Source of the DNA: JAFDVJ01 sp964487505
GTDB lineage: Bacteria > Acidobacteriota > Blastocatellia > Pyrinomonadales > Pyrinomonadaceae
Reading direction: 5' to 3'
DNA length: 64,000 nt
NCBI GenBank assembly: GCA_964487505.1
Contig: CAZARD010000005.1
Location: 1 to 64,000, forward strand
This document shows, in pieces, positions 16,130 to 24,260 of the stretch (within the stretch, counting starts at the first letter, position 1; each line of letters opens with the position of its first letter). The notes beneath the pieces were generated by a model. The model was given only the letters and a program-made list of their open reading frames with translations, had not been told where the DNA came from and searched no databases. Position numbers and translations under genes: made by a program.

Positions 16130-17302
16130 ATGACACCTGAGAAGATCGACATTTTCGACACTACGTTGCGTGACGGCGAGCAATCGCCGGGCTGTTCGAT
16201 GAATCTTGCGGAAAAGATCCGTATGGCGCGCCAGTTGGAGTTTCTCGGCGTCGATATCATCGAAGCCGGATTCCCGATCGCGTCCGAAGGCGATTTTCGC
16301 GCCGTTCGCGCGGTTTCGGAAGAATGCCGCGAGGCCCGCGTCGCGGCCCTGTGCCGGACGACGGCGATCGACATCGAACGCGCCGCCGAAGCGCTCGAAA
16401 AGGCACGCCGTCCACGCATTCATACGTTCGTCGCGACATCCGACATTCATCTCGAGTACAAGCTCAAAAAGACGCGCGCCGAAGTTCTCCAAATGACCCG
16501 CGAAGCCGTCCGCCTGGCGAGAAAGTACGTCGACGATGTCGAATTCTCGGCCGAGGACGCGACGCGGAGCGATCCCGATTTCGTTTGCGAGGTGTTCCGT
16601 GCGGCGGTCGAAGAGGGTGCCGGCGTGCTCAATGTGCCGGACACGGTCGGATATACGATGCCGAACGAATATGCGAGCTTGATCAAGAAGGTCAGGCAAG
16701 AGGTCGTCGGCGAGCGCGATGTCGTCATCAGCGTCCATTGCCACAACGACCTCGGCCTCGCGGTCGCGAACAGCCTCTCTGCCGTCGTCGCCGGCGCGCG
16801 GCAGGTCGAATGCACAGTCAACGGTATCGGCGAACGCGCCGGGAACGCATCGCTCGAGGAGATCGTGATGGCGTGCGTCGTCCGCGCCGACCGAATGCCT
16901 TTCTTCACGGACATCGAAACGACGCAGATCTATCCGACAAGTCAGTTGCTTTCGTCGATCATCAGTTTCGGAGTTCAGCCGAACAAGGCGATCGTAGGCC
17001 GCAACGCGTTCGCGCACGAGGCGGGCATACACCAGCACGGCGTGCTCAGCAATCCGCTGTGCTACGAGATAATGACGCCGGCGTCGGTCGGCGTACCGCA
17101 CAACGACATCGTTCTCGGCAAGCACTCGGGGCGCCACGCGCTGGTCGCGCGCTACAATGAACTCGGCTATGATCTCGGTCAGAACGAGATCGGCGAGGTC
17201 TACCGCAAATTCACCGACCTTGCCGACAAGAAGAAGAACATCTACGATCAGGATCTGCTCGCCTTGCTGCCGGCAACTTATCCGACGGCGATGGCAGCGT
17301 GA
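16130..17302 (+). CDS. leuA: 2-isopropylmalate synthase, catalytic-domain-only form
   Basis: This 390-residue protein catalyses condensation of acetyl-CoA with 2-oxoisovalerate, the first committed step of leucine synthesis. IFDTTLRDGEQSPG near the N-terminus, EAGFPIASEGDF, HCHNDLGLAVANS and NGIGERAGN are all present and intact, as is the AGIHQHGV segment. Typical bacterial LeuA has 500-560 residues with a C-terminal leucine-binding regulatory domain. This one ends right after the linker, so leucine feedback is presumably absent or done otherwise. Homocitrate synthase-type enzymes are similarly short, but the leuBCD genes that follow favour isopropylmalate synthase. The downstream spacer is repeat DNA with no relic of the missing domain. 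Confidence 0.88.
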   Translation: MTPEKIDIFDTTLRDGEQSPGCSMNLAEKIRMARQLEFLGVDIIEAGFPIASEGDFRAVRAVSEECREARVAALCRTTAIDIERAAEALEKARRPRIHTFVATSDIHLEYKLKKTRAEVLQMTREAVRLARKYVDDVEFSAEDATRSDPDFVCEVFRAAVEEGAGVLNVPDTVGYTMPNEYASLIKKVRQEVVGERDVVISVHCHNDLGLAVANSLSAVVAGARQVECTVNGIGERAGNASLEEIVMACVVRADRMPFFTDIETTQIYPTSQLLSSIISFGVQPNKAIVGRNAFAHEAGIHQHGVLSNPLCYEIMTPASVGVPHNDIVLGKHSGRHALVARYNELGYDLGQNEIGEVYRKFTDLADKKKNIYDQDLLALLPATYPTAMAA

Positions 17303-17307
17303 TCGCG

Positions 17308-17423
17308 ATTTTGGATTTGGGATTTTGGATTTGGGATTCTTGAACGTTTGCGCCTTTGACGCGCAAACGAGAGCCCGAACTCCGAAATCCAGAATCCAAA
17401 ATCCAAAATCCAAAATCCAAAAT
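17308..17423. repeat. Inverted minisatellite that runs into the leuB start codon
   Basis: The left arm (17308-17340) repeats GATTTTGGATTTGG-type units. The right arm (17384-17421) repeats AATCCAAA units in the opposite sense, and the last unit abuts the leuB ATG at 17422. The centre holds a perfect 8-bp stem GTTTGCGC (17346-17353) / GCGCAAAC (17361-17368) with a 7-nt loop. The whole stretch can fold into a long hairpin that includes the leuB start region. No Shine-Dalgarno is present for leuB. Confidence 0.8.
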
Positions 17424-18507
17424 GAAGATAACCATTTTGCCAGGCGACGGCGTCGGCGTCGAGGTGACGCGCGAGGCCGTCAAAGTATTGAAAGCGGTTG
17501 CCGGCGTCGCTGGCATCGAAATTGAAACGGACGAGCAATTGATCGGCGGCGCGGCCATCGCAGCGACGCGATCGCCGTTGCCCGACGCCACGCGCGCGAG
17601 TTGCGCTTCGGCGGATGCCGTGCTGCTCGGAGCCGTCGGCGCGCCGGAGTTCGATCACCTGCTCCCCGAAGAGCGCCCCGAGATCGGCCTTCTGCAACTC
17701 CGGCAACTCCTCGGCGGATTCGCGAACCTGCGGCCGGCGAAGGCGTTTGCCGATCTGATCGACTCTTCTCCGCTCCGCCGCGAGATCTTCGAGGGAACCG
17801 ATATGCTGATCGTCCGCGAACTTCTCGGCGGCCTGTATTTCGGCCAGCCCCGGTCGATCGGCGATTTCGAAGCTTTCAACACGATGCGCTACACGGTCGC
17901 CGAGATCGAACGCGTCGCGCGGATCGCCTTCGATGCCGCCGGATCGCGCCGGAAAAAGGTGACGTCGGTCGACAAAGCGAACGTGCTCGAGACGTCGCGT
18001 CTGTGGCGCGAGACCGTAAACCGGATCGCCAACGATTACCCGGACATCGAGCTGGAACATCTGTATGTCGATGCCTGCGCGATGCATCTCGTCACCGCGC
18101 CGACCCGGTTCGACGTGATTTTGACCGAAAACCTTTTCGGTGACATCCTGTCCGACGAGGCCGCGGTCCTGACCGGCAGCCTCGGAATGCTTGCGTCGGC
18201 GACCATCGGGGGAGCGGTCGATCTTTACGAGCCGGTCCACGGTTCGGCGCCCGACATCGCGGGCCGGAACATCGCGAACCCGCTCGGGGCCATCGCCTCG
18301 GCGGCGATGCTGATGCGCCACACGGCCAAACAAGAGTTCGCCGCGCTCGCGATCGAACGCGCGATCGACCGCGTCCTCGCCGAGGGGTTCCGGACCAAGG
18401 ACATCGCGGGCGGAGCCGCGGCTACTGCGACGGATGCGATCGGCGACCGCGTCGCGACCTACGCCGCCGAGTACGCGCAGATCAAGCTGGCCTCGGGCGC
18501 GGCCTGA
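17422..18507 (+). CDS. leuB: 3-isopropylmalate dehydrogenase
   Basis: This 361-residue enzyme performs the NAD-dependent oxidative decarboxylation of 3-isopropylmalate. It starts MKITILPGDGVGVEVT, as the family does; a longer in-frame start at 17356 would only translate repeat DNA. GAVGAPEFD, the L-x-x-L-R-Q-L-L segment, DKANVLETSRLWR with the catalytic Lys, and LTENLFGDILSDEAAVLTGSLGML are present. EPVHGSAPDIAG gives the NAD-binding loop. It lies within leuABCD. The ATG has no Shine-Dalgarno and follows a structured repeat, so its translation may be coupled or modulated. Confidence 0.95.
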   Translation: MKITILPGDGVGVEVTREAVKVLKAVAGVAGIEIETDEQLIGGAAIAATRSPLPDATRASCASADAVLLGAVGAPEFDHLLPEERPEIGLLQLRQLLGGFANLRPAKAFADLIDSSPLRREIFEGTDMLIVRELLGGLYFGQPRSIGDFEAFNTMRYTVAEIERVARIAFDAAGSRRKKVTSVDKANVLETSRLWRETVNRIANDYPDIELEHLYVDACAMHLVTAPTRFDVILTENLFGDILSDEAAVLTGSLGMLASATIGGAVDLYEPVHGSAPDIAGRNIANPLGAIASAAMLMRHTAKQEFAALAIERAIDRVLAEGFRTKDIAGGAAATATDAIGDRVATYAAEYAQIKLASGAA

Positions 18508-18517
18508 TGCGAACGGA

Positions 18518-19912
18518 ATGAAAACGCTTTACGACAAGATCTGGGATGCGCACGTCGTTCTCGAAGAACCGGGCCAACCGGCGTTGCTCTATATCGATCT
18601 TCACCTGATACACGAGGTCACGACGCCGCAGGCCTTCGAAAGCCTCAGGCTCGCCGGCCGGCAAGTTCGGCGGCCCGACCTGACCTTCGCGACGGTCGAT
18701 CATTCGATCCCGACGCGCGACAGGCATCTTCCCTTTCGTGATCCGATCGCCGCCCAACAGATCGAAACGCTGCGATCGAACGTCCGCGAGTTTGGGATCA
18801 GGCTTTTTGATCTCGACCGCATCGAGCAGGGGATAATCCACGTTTTCGGACCGGAACAAGGCCTGACGCAGCCGGGACAGACGATCGTCTGCGGCGATTC
18901 GCACACCGCGACGCATGGCGCTTTCGGCGCGCTGGCCTTCGGGATCGGGACGTCGGAGGTCGAGCACGTTCTCGCCACCCAATGCCTTCCGCAGTCGAAA
19001 TCCAAAAATTTCCGGATCGACGTCGCGGGCGAGCTTCCTTCGGGAGTGACTGCGAAGGACCTGATCCTCGGGATAATCAACCGGATCGGAACCGACGGCG
19101 CGACCGGCTCGGTCATCGAGTACACCGGCGCCGCGATCCGCGCCCTTTCGATGGAAGGCCGGATGACGGTCTGCAATATGTCGATCGAGGCCGGCGCGCG
19201 GGCCGGCCTGATCGCGCCCGACGCGAGAACGTTCGAATACATCCGCGGACGGCGTTTCGCCCCGACGGGCGAACACTGGGATCGGGCGGTCGACGAATGG
19301 TCAGGTCTCCGAAGTGATGACGGCGCGGTGTTCGATCGGACGGAAACGATCGACGCATCCGAACTCGAACCGTTCGTGACCTGGGGGACATCGCCCGGAA
19401 TGAGCGTCACGATCGGCGGCCGGGTCCCGGCGCTTTCCGATGCGAAGGACGCGAATGAGCGCGCGTCGTTCGAACGCGCTTATGAATATATGGGGCTTGA
19501 GCCGGGAATGAAGATCTCCGAGATCGCGGTCGACCGGGTGTTCATCGGGAGCTGCACGAACTCGCGGATCGAGGACCTTCGCGAAGCGGCGCGCATCGTC
19601 GAGGGCCGGCGGGTCGCGGGCGGCGTCGGCGCGATGGTCGTCCCGGGCTCGATGCTCGTCAAGAAACAAGCCGAGGACGAAGGCCTGGCCCGGATCTTCA
19701 TCGATGCCGGTTTCGAATGGCGCGACGCCGGCTGTTCAATGTGCCTCGGGATGAACGAAGACATCTTGATGGCGGGCGAGCGATGCGCCTCGACCAGCAA
19801 CCGCAATTTCGAGGGCCGACAGGGGCGCGGCGGCCGGACGCATCTCGTATCGCCGGCAATGGCCGCGGCAGCGGCGATCGCCGGTCGGTTCGCCGATGTC
19901 CGGGAGTTCTGA
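18518..19912 (+). CDS. leuC: 3-isopropylmalate dehydratase, large subunit
   Basis: This 464-residue aconitase-family subunit matches the usual length. VDHSIPTRD, VCGDSHTATHGAFGALAFG, and the [4Fe-4S] ligands in GSCTNSRIEDLREAA and GCSMCLGMN are all present. With LeuD it isomerises 2- to 3-isopropylmalate. The ATG at 18518 lies 10 bp after the leuB stop; the open frame upstream overlaps leuB and is not used. The cluster-binding cysteines are intact, so an active enzyme is expected. Confidence 0.96.
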   Translation: MKTLYDKIWDAHVVLEEPGQPALLYIDLHLIHEVTTPQAFESLRLAGRQVRRPDLTFATVDHSIPTRDRHLPFRDPIAAQQIETLRSNVREFGIRLFDLDRIEQGIIHVFGPEQGLTQPGQTIVCGDSHTATHGAFGALAFGIGTSEVEHVLATQCLPQSKSKNFRIDVAGELPSGVTAKDLILGIINRIGTDGATGSVIEYTGAAIRALSMEGRMTVCNMSIEAGARAGLIAPDARTFEYIRGRRFAPTGEHWDRAVDEWSGLRSDDGAVFDRTETIDASELEPFVTWGTSPGMSVTIGGRVPALSDAKDANERASFERAYEYMGLEPGMKISEIAVDRVFIGSCTNSRIEDLREAARIVEGRRVAGGVGAMVVPGSMLVKKQAEDEGLARIFIDAGFEWRDAGCSMCLGMNEDILMAGERCASTSNRNFEGRQGRGGRTHLVSPAMAAAAAIAGRFADVREF

Positions 19913-19956
19913 CCCGGCGGCCGAATCGGGACGTTTGCAATGCGAGCCGAACAAAT

Positions 19957-20565
19957 ATGGAGAAGTTCACGAAACACACGGGTCGGACTGTGGCGATAAG
20001 CCGGGCGAACATCGACACCGACCAGATAATTCCGAAGCAGTTCCTGAAACGCATCGAACGGACCGGATACGGCGAGTTCCTGTTTTATGACTGGCGTTAC
20101 CGATCGGACGGAACGCCCGATCCCGATTTCGTGCTCAACGATCCGCGCCGCCGCGGCGCGACCGTCCTCATCGCCGGCGCGAATTTCGGTTGCGGAAGCT
20201 CGCGCGAGCACGCGCCGTGGGCGATCGCCCAATACGGCTTCCAGGCGGTCATCGCGCCATCATTCGCCGATATCTTTTACAACAATTCGCTCAAGAACGG
20301 ACTGGTGCCCGTAAGACTTGCGGAAGCGGACACCGAACTGCTCGCGCGCCGCGCCGACGAAGATGAAGGCCACGCCGTCACCGTCGATCTCGAGAATCTG
20401 ATCGTGACCGACAACCGCGGTTTCAGCGCCACGTTCGAGGTCGCCGAATCGAGCCGGCACCGGATTCTGAACGGTCTCGACGATATCGCTCTCACGCTCC
20501 GGCTCGATTCGGCGATCAGAGAATTCGAACTGTCGCGCCCTGCGTGGAAGAACTTTCCGGCCTGA
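19957..20565 (+). CDS. leuD: 3-isopropylmalate dehydratase, small subunit
   Basis: This 202-residue swivelling-domain partner of LeuC is full length. It starts MEKFTKHTGR; NIDTDQIIPKQFLK and the active-site loop GANFGCGSSREHAPWA are present. It lies 44 bp after leuC, and the last codons end the leu operon. The intergenic space that follows has a -10-like TATAAA (20655-20660) for the next gene. Confidence 0.95.
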   Translation: MEKFTKHTGRTVAISRANIDTDQIIPKQFLKRIERTGYGEFLFYDWRYRSDGTPDPDFVLNDPRRRGATVLIAGANFGCGSSREHAPWAIAQYGFQAVIAPSFADIFYNNSLKNGLVPVRLAEADTELLARRADEDEGHAVTVDLENLIVTDNRGFSATFEVAESSRHRILNGLDDIALTLRLDSAIREFELSRPAWKNFPA

Positions 20566-20701
20566 GCCGATCGACGGCGATCGCGGGTCGGTTCGGTTCC
20601 GGATCAAAAACTTCACGCCTGCATCGGCCCCGTTAGTTAATTTCAATCAAAACCTATAAAATATAGAAGTTTTGCAAGCGCTTGGCTTGGGCTTATCTTC
20701 T

Positions 20702-21838
20702 ATGGGCTTTTCTACTATTGCTATTCACGCCGGCAACGAACCCGATCCGACAACGGGAGCGGTGTCGGTTCCGATCTATCAGACTTCAACCTATGCCCAA
20801 GACGGGCTCGGGAGACACAAGGGATACGAATACGCCCGGACGCAGAATCCGACCCGCGCGGCCCTCGAGAGGAACATCGCCGCGCTCGAAGGCGCGGATT
20901 TCGGATTCGCATTCGCCTCCGGAATGTCGGCGACCGATGCCGTGCTTAAACTGGTCAAGGCCGGTGAACACGTGATCCTCGGCGACAACACCTACGGCGG
21001 AACGTTCCGGCTATTCAATCGCGTCCTCAGCAGCTACGGCGTCGAGTTCGATCTCGTCGATACGACCGATCATTCGGCGGTGGAGCGCGCTTTCAAGCCG
21101 AACACCAAAATGCTTTTCGTCGAAACGCCCACCAACCCGGTGATGAGCGTGACCGACCTTGCCGCCGTTTCCGAGATCGCGCACGCGCAGGGCGCGCGGG
21201 TCGTCTGCGACAACACGTTCATGTCGCCCTATCTGCAGCGTCCGTTGGAGTTCGGCGTTGACATCGTCGTGCATTCGACGACCAAGTACCTGAACGGTCA
21301 TTCGGATTCGGTCGGCGGTTTCGTCGCGCTCAGCGATCCGGCCGACGCCGAATGGATCGGGTTCATTCAGAACTCTGTCGGGGCGATACTCTCGCCGTTC
21401 GATTCGTTCCTCGTGCTGCGCGGGACGAAAACGCTTGCGGTCCGGATGCAGGCCCACGACCGCAACGGACGCCTGGTAGCGAGTTTTCTTGCCGAGCATC
21501 CGAAAGTTCAGAAGGTTTACTATCCGGGTTTGGCGTCGCATCCGCAACACGAACTCGCGGCGCGCCAGCAAAAAGGGTTTGGCGGAATGGTTGCATTTGA
21601 GACCGGTTCTCTGGATAATGCAAAAAAAGTTCTGGAGGGCGTCAAGCTTTGTGTTTTGGGAGAAAGCTTGGGCGGCGTTGAATCGCTGATATCGCATCCG
21701 GCAACAATGACGCACGCTTCCGTTCCGATCGAAAAGCGAGAACAATTGGGCATTACGGACGGACTTGTTCGAATCTCGGTCGGGATCGAGGATGTCGAGG
21801 ACATCATTGCCGACCTTGATCAGGCATTGAACCAATGA
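20702..21838 (+). CDS. Cystathionine gamma-synthase/gamma-lyase family PLP enzyme
   Basis: This 378-residue enzyme belongs to the Cys/Met metabolism PLP family. K195 in HSTTKYLNGH is the Schiff-base lysine. YARTQNPTR, SGMSATDA and ETPTNP are the cofactor and substrate contacts, and the ending SVGIEDVEDIIADLDQAL is typical. Sequence alone does not separate gamma-synthase (MetB), gamma-lyase and O-acylhomoserine sulfhydrylase. The size and the SLGGVESLISHPATMTH segment fit the synthase/lyase group. ATG at 20702 is preferred; a TTG 10 codons upstream is possible. The gene is probably transcribed from its own promoter after leuD. Confidence 0.88.
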   Translation: MGFSTIAIHAGNEPDPTTGAVSVPIYQTSTYAQDGLGRHKGYEYARTQNPTRAALERNIAALEGADFGFAFASGMSATDAVLKLVKAGEHVILGDNTYGGTFRLFNRVLSSYGVEFDLVDTTDHSAVERAFKPNTKMLFVETPTNPVMSVTDLAAVSEIAHAQGARVVCDNTFMSPYLQRPLEFGVDIVVHSTTKYLNGHSDSVGGFVALSDPADAEWIGFIQNSVGAILSPFDSFLVLRGTKTLAVRMQAHDRNGRLVASFLAEHPKVQKVYYPGLASHPQHELAARQQKGFGGMVAFETGSLDNAKKVLEGVKLCVLGESLGGVESLISHPATMTHASVPIEKREQLGITDGLVRISVGIEDVEDIIADLDQALNQ

Positions 21839-21882
21839 CACGCGTCGCGCGGATTTTGAGAGACCTCAAGACTTCGTAAAAT

Positions 21883-22815
21883 ATGGTGATCGTCGAAACA
21901 CATGCAACTTCGCACATCGGGCGTGTCCGGAAGGGCAACGAGGATAACTATCTCCTTTTGAACATTTCGGATGCCAAGGCGTGGACGAGTTCGCAGGAAC
22001 CCGATGAGTTCGTCATCGAATCGCAGCGGTTCGAAGTGAGCGGGCCCGGGATCGTTCTGGCCGTTTCGGACGGAATGGGCGGCGCGCTGGCAGGCGAGGT
22101 CGCAAGCAAGATGGCGGTCGACACGGTCAGCAAGACATTTCTCGACGACGATCCTGAAAAGACTGTCGCGCCGATCGTGATGGACGAATCGCTGGTTGGC
22201 AAGCTTTATGAGGCAACGCTATATGCGAATTACCTGATCCATCAGCAGGGCCGCGACCCTCAATTCCAAGGGATGGGAGCGACCTTCACGGGAATCGGCA
22301 TCAGTCCGGATGCGGTCGACCTGATCCAGGTCGGCGACAGCCGCGCGTATCTCGTCCGCAACTCGAACATTTACCAGATCACCAAGGACCAGTCGCTCGT
22401 CCAGCAACTGATCGACGCCAATCAGATCTCTCAGGAGGAAGCCGAAAGCCACGCGCTCAAAAACGTGATCCTTCAGGCATTGGGGGCTCAGCCCGAGATA
22501 TTCCCGGTCTCGGCGAGGCTCATTCCGCGCAAGGACGACATCCTCTTGATCTGCAGCGACGGATTGTCGAACAAGGTTTCGGGCCTCGAGATGCAGCGCG
22601 TCGTGCTTGAGAATCTCGACCGCCTGGAGATGGCGTGCGCGGATCTCGTGAGGCTCGCGAACGAGAACGGCGGCGAGGACAACATCACCGTCATTCTGGC
22701 CCGTCTGTCAGGCGACAGCCTGACAGAGCCGGACGACGATGAGGTCAGGCTCGAGCTTCTGAATCTCGGCGACATCCACGACACGATGGACCAGGACACG
22801 GCCGAGATCGTCTAG
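21883..22815 (+). CDS. PP2C-type serine/threonine protein phosphatase
   Basis: This 310-residue protein has the PP2C metal-binding aspartates in GRVRKGNEDNY and SDGMGGALAGE. Others lie in VGDSRAYL, ICSDGLSNKV and GGEDNITVI. It is a stand-alone catalytic domain with no membrane segment and a short acidic tail. Such Stp/PrpC-like enzymes reverse Hanks-type kinase phosphorylation; no kinase gene is nearby. No Shine-Dalgarno is seen; TAAAAT directly abuts the ATG. Its stop overlaps the stop of the convergent gene (CTAG at 22812-22815). Confidence 0.92.
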   Translation: MVIVETHATSHIGRVRKGNEDNYLLLNISDAKAWTSSQEPDEFVIESQRFEVSGPGIVLAVSDGMGGALAGEVASKMAVDTVSKTFLDDDPEKTVAPIVMDESLVGKLYEATLYANYLIHQQGRDPQFQGMGATFTGIGISPDAVDLIQVGDSRAYLVRNSNIYQITKDQSLVQQLIDANQISQEEAESHALKNVILQALGAQPEIFPVSARLIPRKDDILLICSDGLSNKVSGLEMQRVVLENLDRLEMACADLVRLANENGGEDNITVILARLSGDSLTEPDDDEVRLELLNLGDIHDTMDQDTAEIV

Positions 22816-23399
22816 GCATCCTTAATCGGCACCCGACTTTTCCGAAAGACGATGAGGCCGGTCGCAAGAATCCCCAACCCCAATATGAGGTAGAGCACCC
22901 TTCTCTGCAAACGGAACAGAGTCCATCCAGAGCGTGTACCGGCGTCGTCATCGGCAGCCATTGCAGACAGAATCTCTTCATCGAGCGAATCAGGTTCGAT
23001 CGCGGCGACTTGATTGCCGTCCCACCGAAAAACCGCCCGGCCGATTCCGAAACTCCGTGCCCCGTCAAACACCAACAGACGCGGGCCCGGCTTATCCGAT
23101 CGAATTGCGAGGTGCGTGCGAAGTGTCCCATCCGTTAAATGATACGGCAATCGCAGCAGTTCGTTTGTCCCATCTTTCAGCAGGATCCAGTCGTGGGGTT
23201 TTTTCTCCGAATCAGTCAGCTGAACAGCCAGTTCTTCCGGAACGCTGTCGCCATCGATATCGATCAGGCACGGCCGGGAGAAACATTCGTATTGTTGTCT
23301 GAGAGATTCGAAACGTCGGTCCCGGCCCGCAAACCATTGATCAGCCGCGATCGCAAAAAACGCGACGGCAAAAACGGCGATCACGATGAATTTACGCAT
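22812..23399 (-). CDS. Membrane-anchored hypothetical protein
   Basis: This protein has 195 residues from ATG at 23399; the frame is open 29 codons further upstream to a TTG. An N-terminal signal or anchor (FIVIAVFAVAFFAIAADQW) precedes an exported domain of about 130 residues. That domain holds a short DIDGDSVPEELAV stretch, reminiscent of FG-GAP or calcium-loop motifs, and two cysteines (ECFSRPC). A C-terminal membrane helix (VLYLILGLGILATGLIVF) follows. I do not recognise the family. It follows the NfeD gene on the same strand and its stop overlaps that of the PP2C gene. Confidence 0.7.
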   Translation of the reverse strand: MRKFIVIAVFAVAFFAIAADQWFAGRDRRFESLRQQYECFSRPCLIDIDGDSVPEELAVQLTDSEKKPHDWILLKDGTNELLRLPYHLTDGTLRTHLAIRSDKPGPRLLVFDGARSFGIGRAVFRWDGNQVAAIEPDSLDEEILSAMAADDDAGTRSGWTLFRLQRRVLYLILGLGILATGLIVFRKSRVPIKDA

Positions 23400-23501
23400 C
23401 GGCAAGCGCTTCGCCTTGAGAGACCGGAATCGTTTTGAAATTCGGCGCACAATAGTCGAACGCTCAACTTCCGGCTCCGGCTTCAAGTTGTTCGGCCGAT
23501 C

Positions 23502-24008
23502 TTAATTCCCGGTTCCCGCTTTCGGTCCTTCGTCGCGCCATTCCGGAAGTCTTCTTTCGGATTCGACCGGTTTCACCCAGATCGAGTTTCCCTGGACGCG
23601 TACGACCTCGACCTTTTCTCCCGCGATCAGCGGACGCGATTCGTCTTCCGGAAACGCCGTCCAAGTTGACCCGAAGACCTTGACCGCACCCTGTTGAAGC
23701 GCACCGGAACTTTCGACCGAGACCGTTCCGATCTGCCCCGGCATCGAATCGATTCCCGATTTTGTCCCGTGATCGTCGCCGTGCGAATAGTATTTGACGA
23801 AGATCGTCCGCGACATCAGTGTCAGAATCATCGAAACCGCGGCGAACGTGATGAACTGTATTCCGAGACCGAATCCGAGATAACCGAGGAGGGCCGCGGC
23901 GAGCGCGCCGACCCCGAACCAAAACAACACGAATCCCAGCGTGAAGATCTCAGCGATGATGAGCGCCACACCAAGAATTGACCAAACGATCCACGCGAAC
24001 TGTTCCAT
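23502..24008 (-). CDS. NfeD family membrane protein
   Basis: This 168-residue protein has two to three membrane helices in the first 80 residues (IVWSILGVALIIAEIFTLGFVLFWFGVGALAAALLG and ITFAAVSMILTLM read in order). An OB-fold domain with GQIGTVSVESSGALQQGAVKVFGSTW follows, as in short NfeD proteins (NfeD1b type). Members usually work with a stomatin or SPFH protein at membrane microdomains; none is adjacent here. MEQF at 24008 is chosen as start; an ATG 9 codons upstream is possible. Confidence 0.85.
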   Translation of the reverse strand: MEQFAWIVWSILGVALIIAEIFTLGFVLFWFGVGALAAALLGYLGFGLGIQFITFAAVSMILTLMSRTIFVKYYSHGDDHGTKSGIDSMPGQIGTVSVESSGALQQGAVKVFGSTWTAFPEDESRPLIAGEKVEVVRVQGNSIWVKPVESERRLPEWRDEGPKAGTGN

Positions 24009-24090
24009 TTGCTTCCCGTCGGAATCATAGCACATTCCGCGCCGAATGTTGGCTGGCGGCCGGATTCGTGTTAATCTCTGTACACACTTC

Positions 24091-24177
24091 GCTTGGGTGG
24101 CGGAACTGGTAGACGCACAGGACTTAAAATCCTGCGACCTAAGGGTCGTGCGGGTTCGATTCCCGCCCTAAGCACCA
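24091..24177 (+). tRNA. tRNA-Leu (UAA)
   Basis: The acceptor stem GCTTGGG pairs with CCTAAGC (24167-24173; one G-U pair), and the discriminator A and CCA are encoded. The anticodon loop CTTAAAA between CAGGA and TCCTG gives anticodon UAA. A long class II variable arm (CGACCTAAGGGTCGT region) and the T-loop GGTTCGATTCC are present. A T-run follows at 24180-24185. Confidence 0.97.
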
Positions 24178-24260
24178 GATTTTTTGTTTTGCCTTCGACC
24201 GGTCGCGAGAACCCCCGGCCTGATCAGGCCAGACCGTTGTAAATCACCATTGGAGATCGT

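Noticed and set aside
24217..24230. 14-base palindrome GGCCTGATCAGGCC after the tRNA gene as an operator
   Set aside because: It is a single copy with no promoter context. Self-complementary 14-mers of GATC/GGCC type are expected by chance in this base composition.
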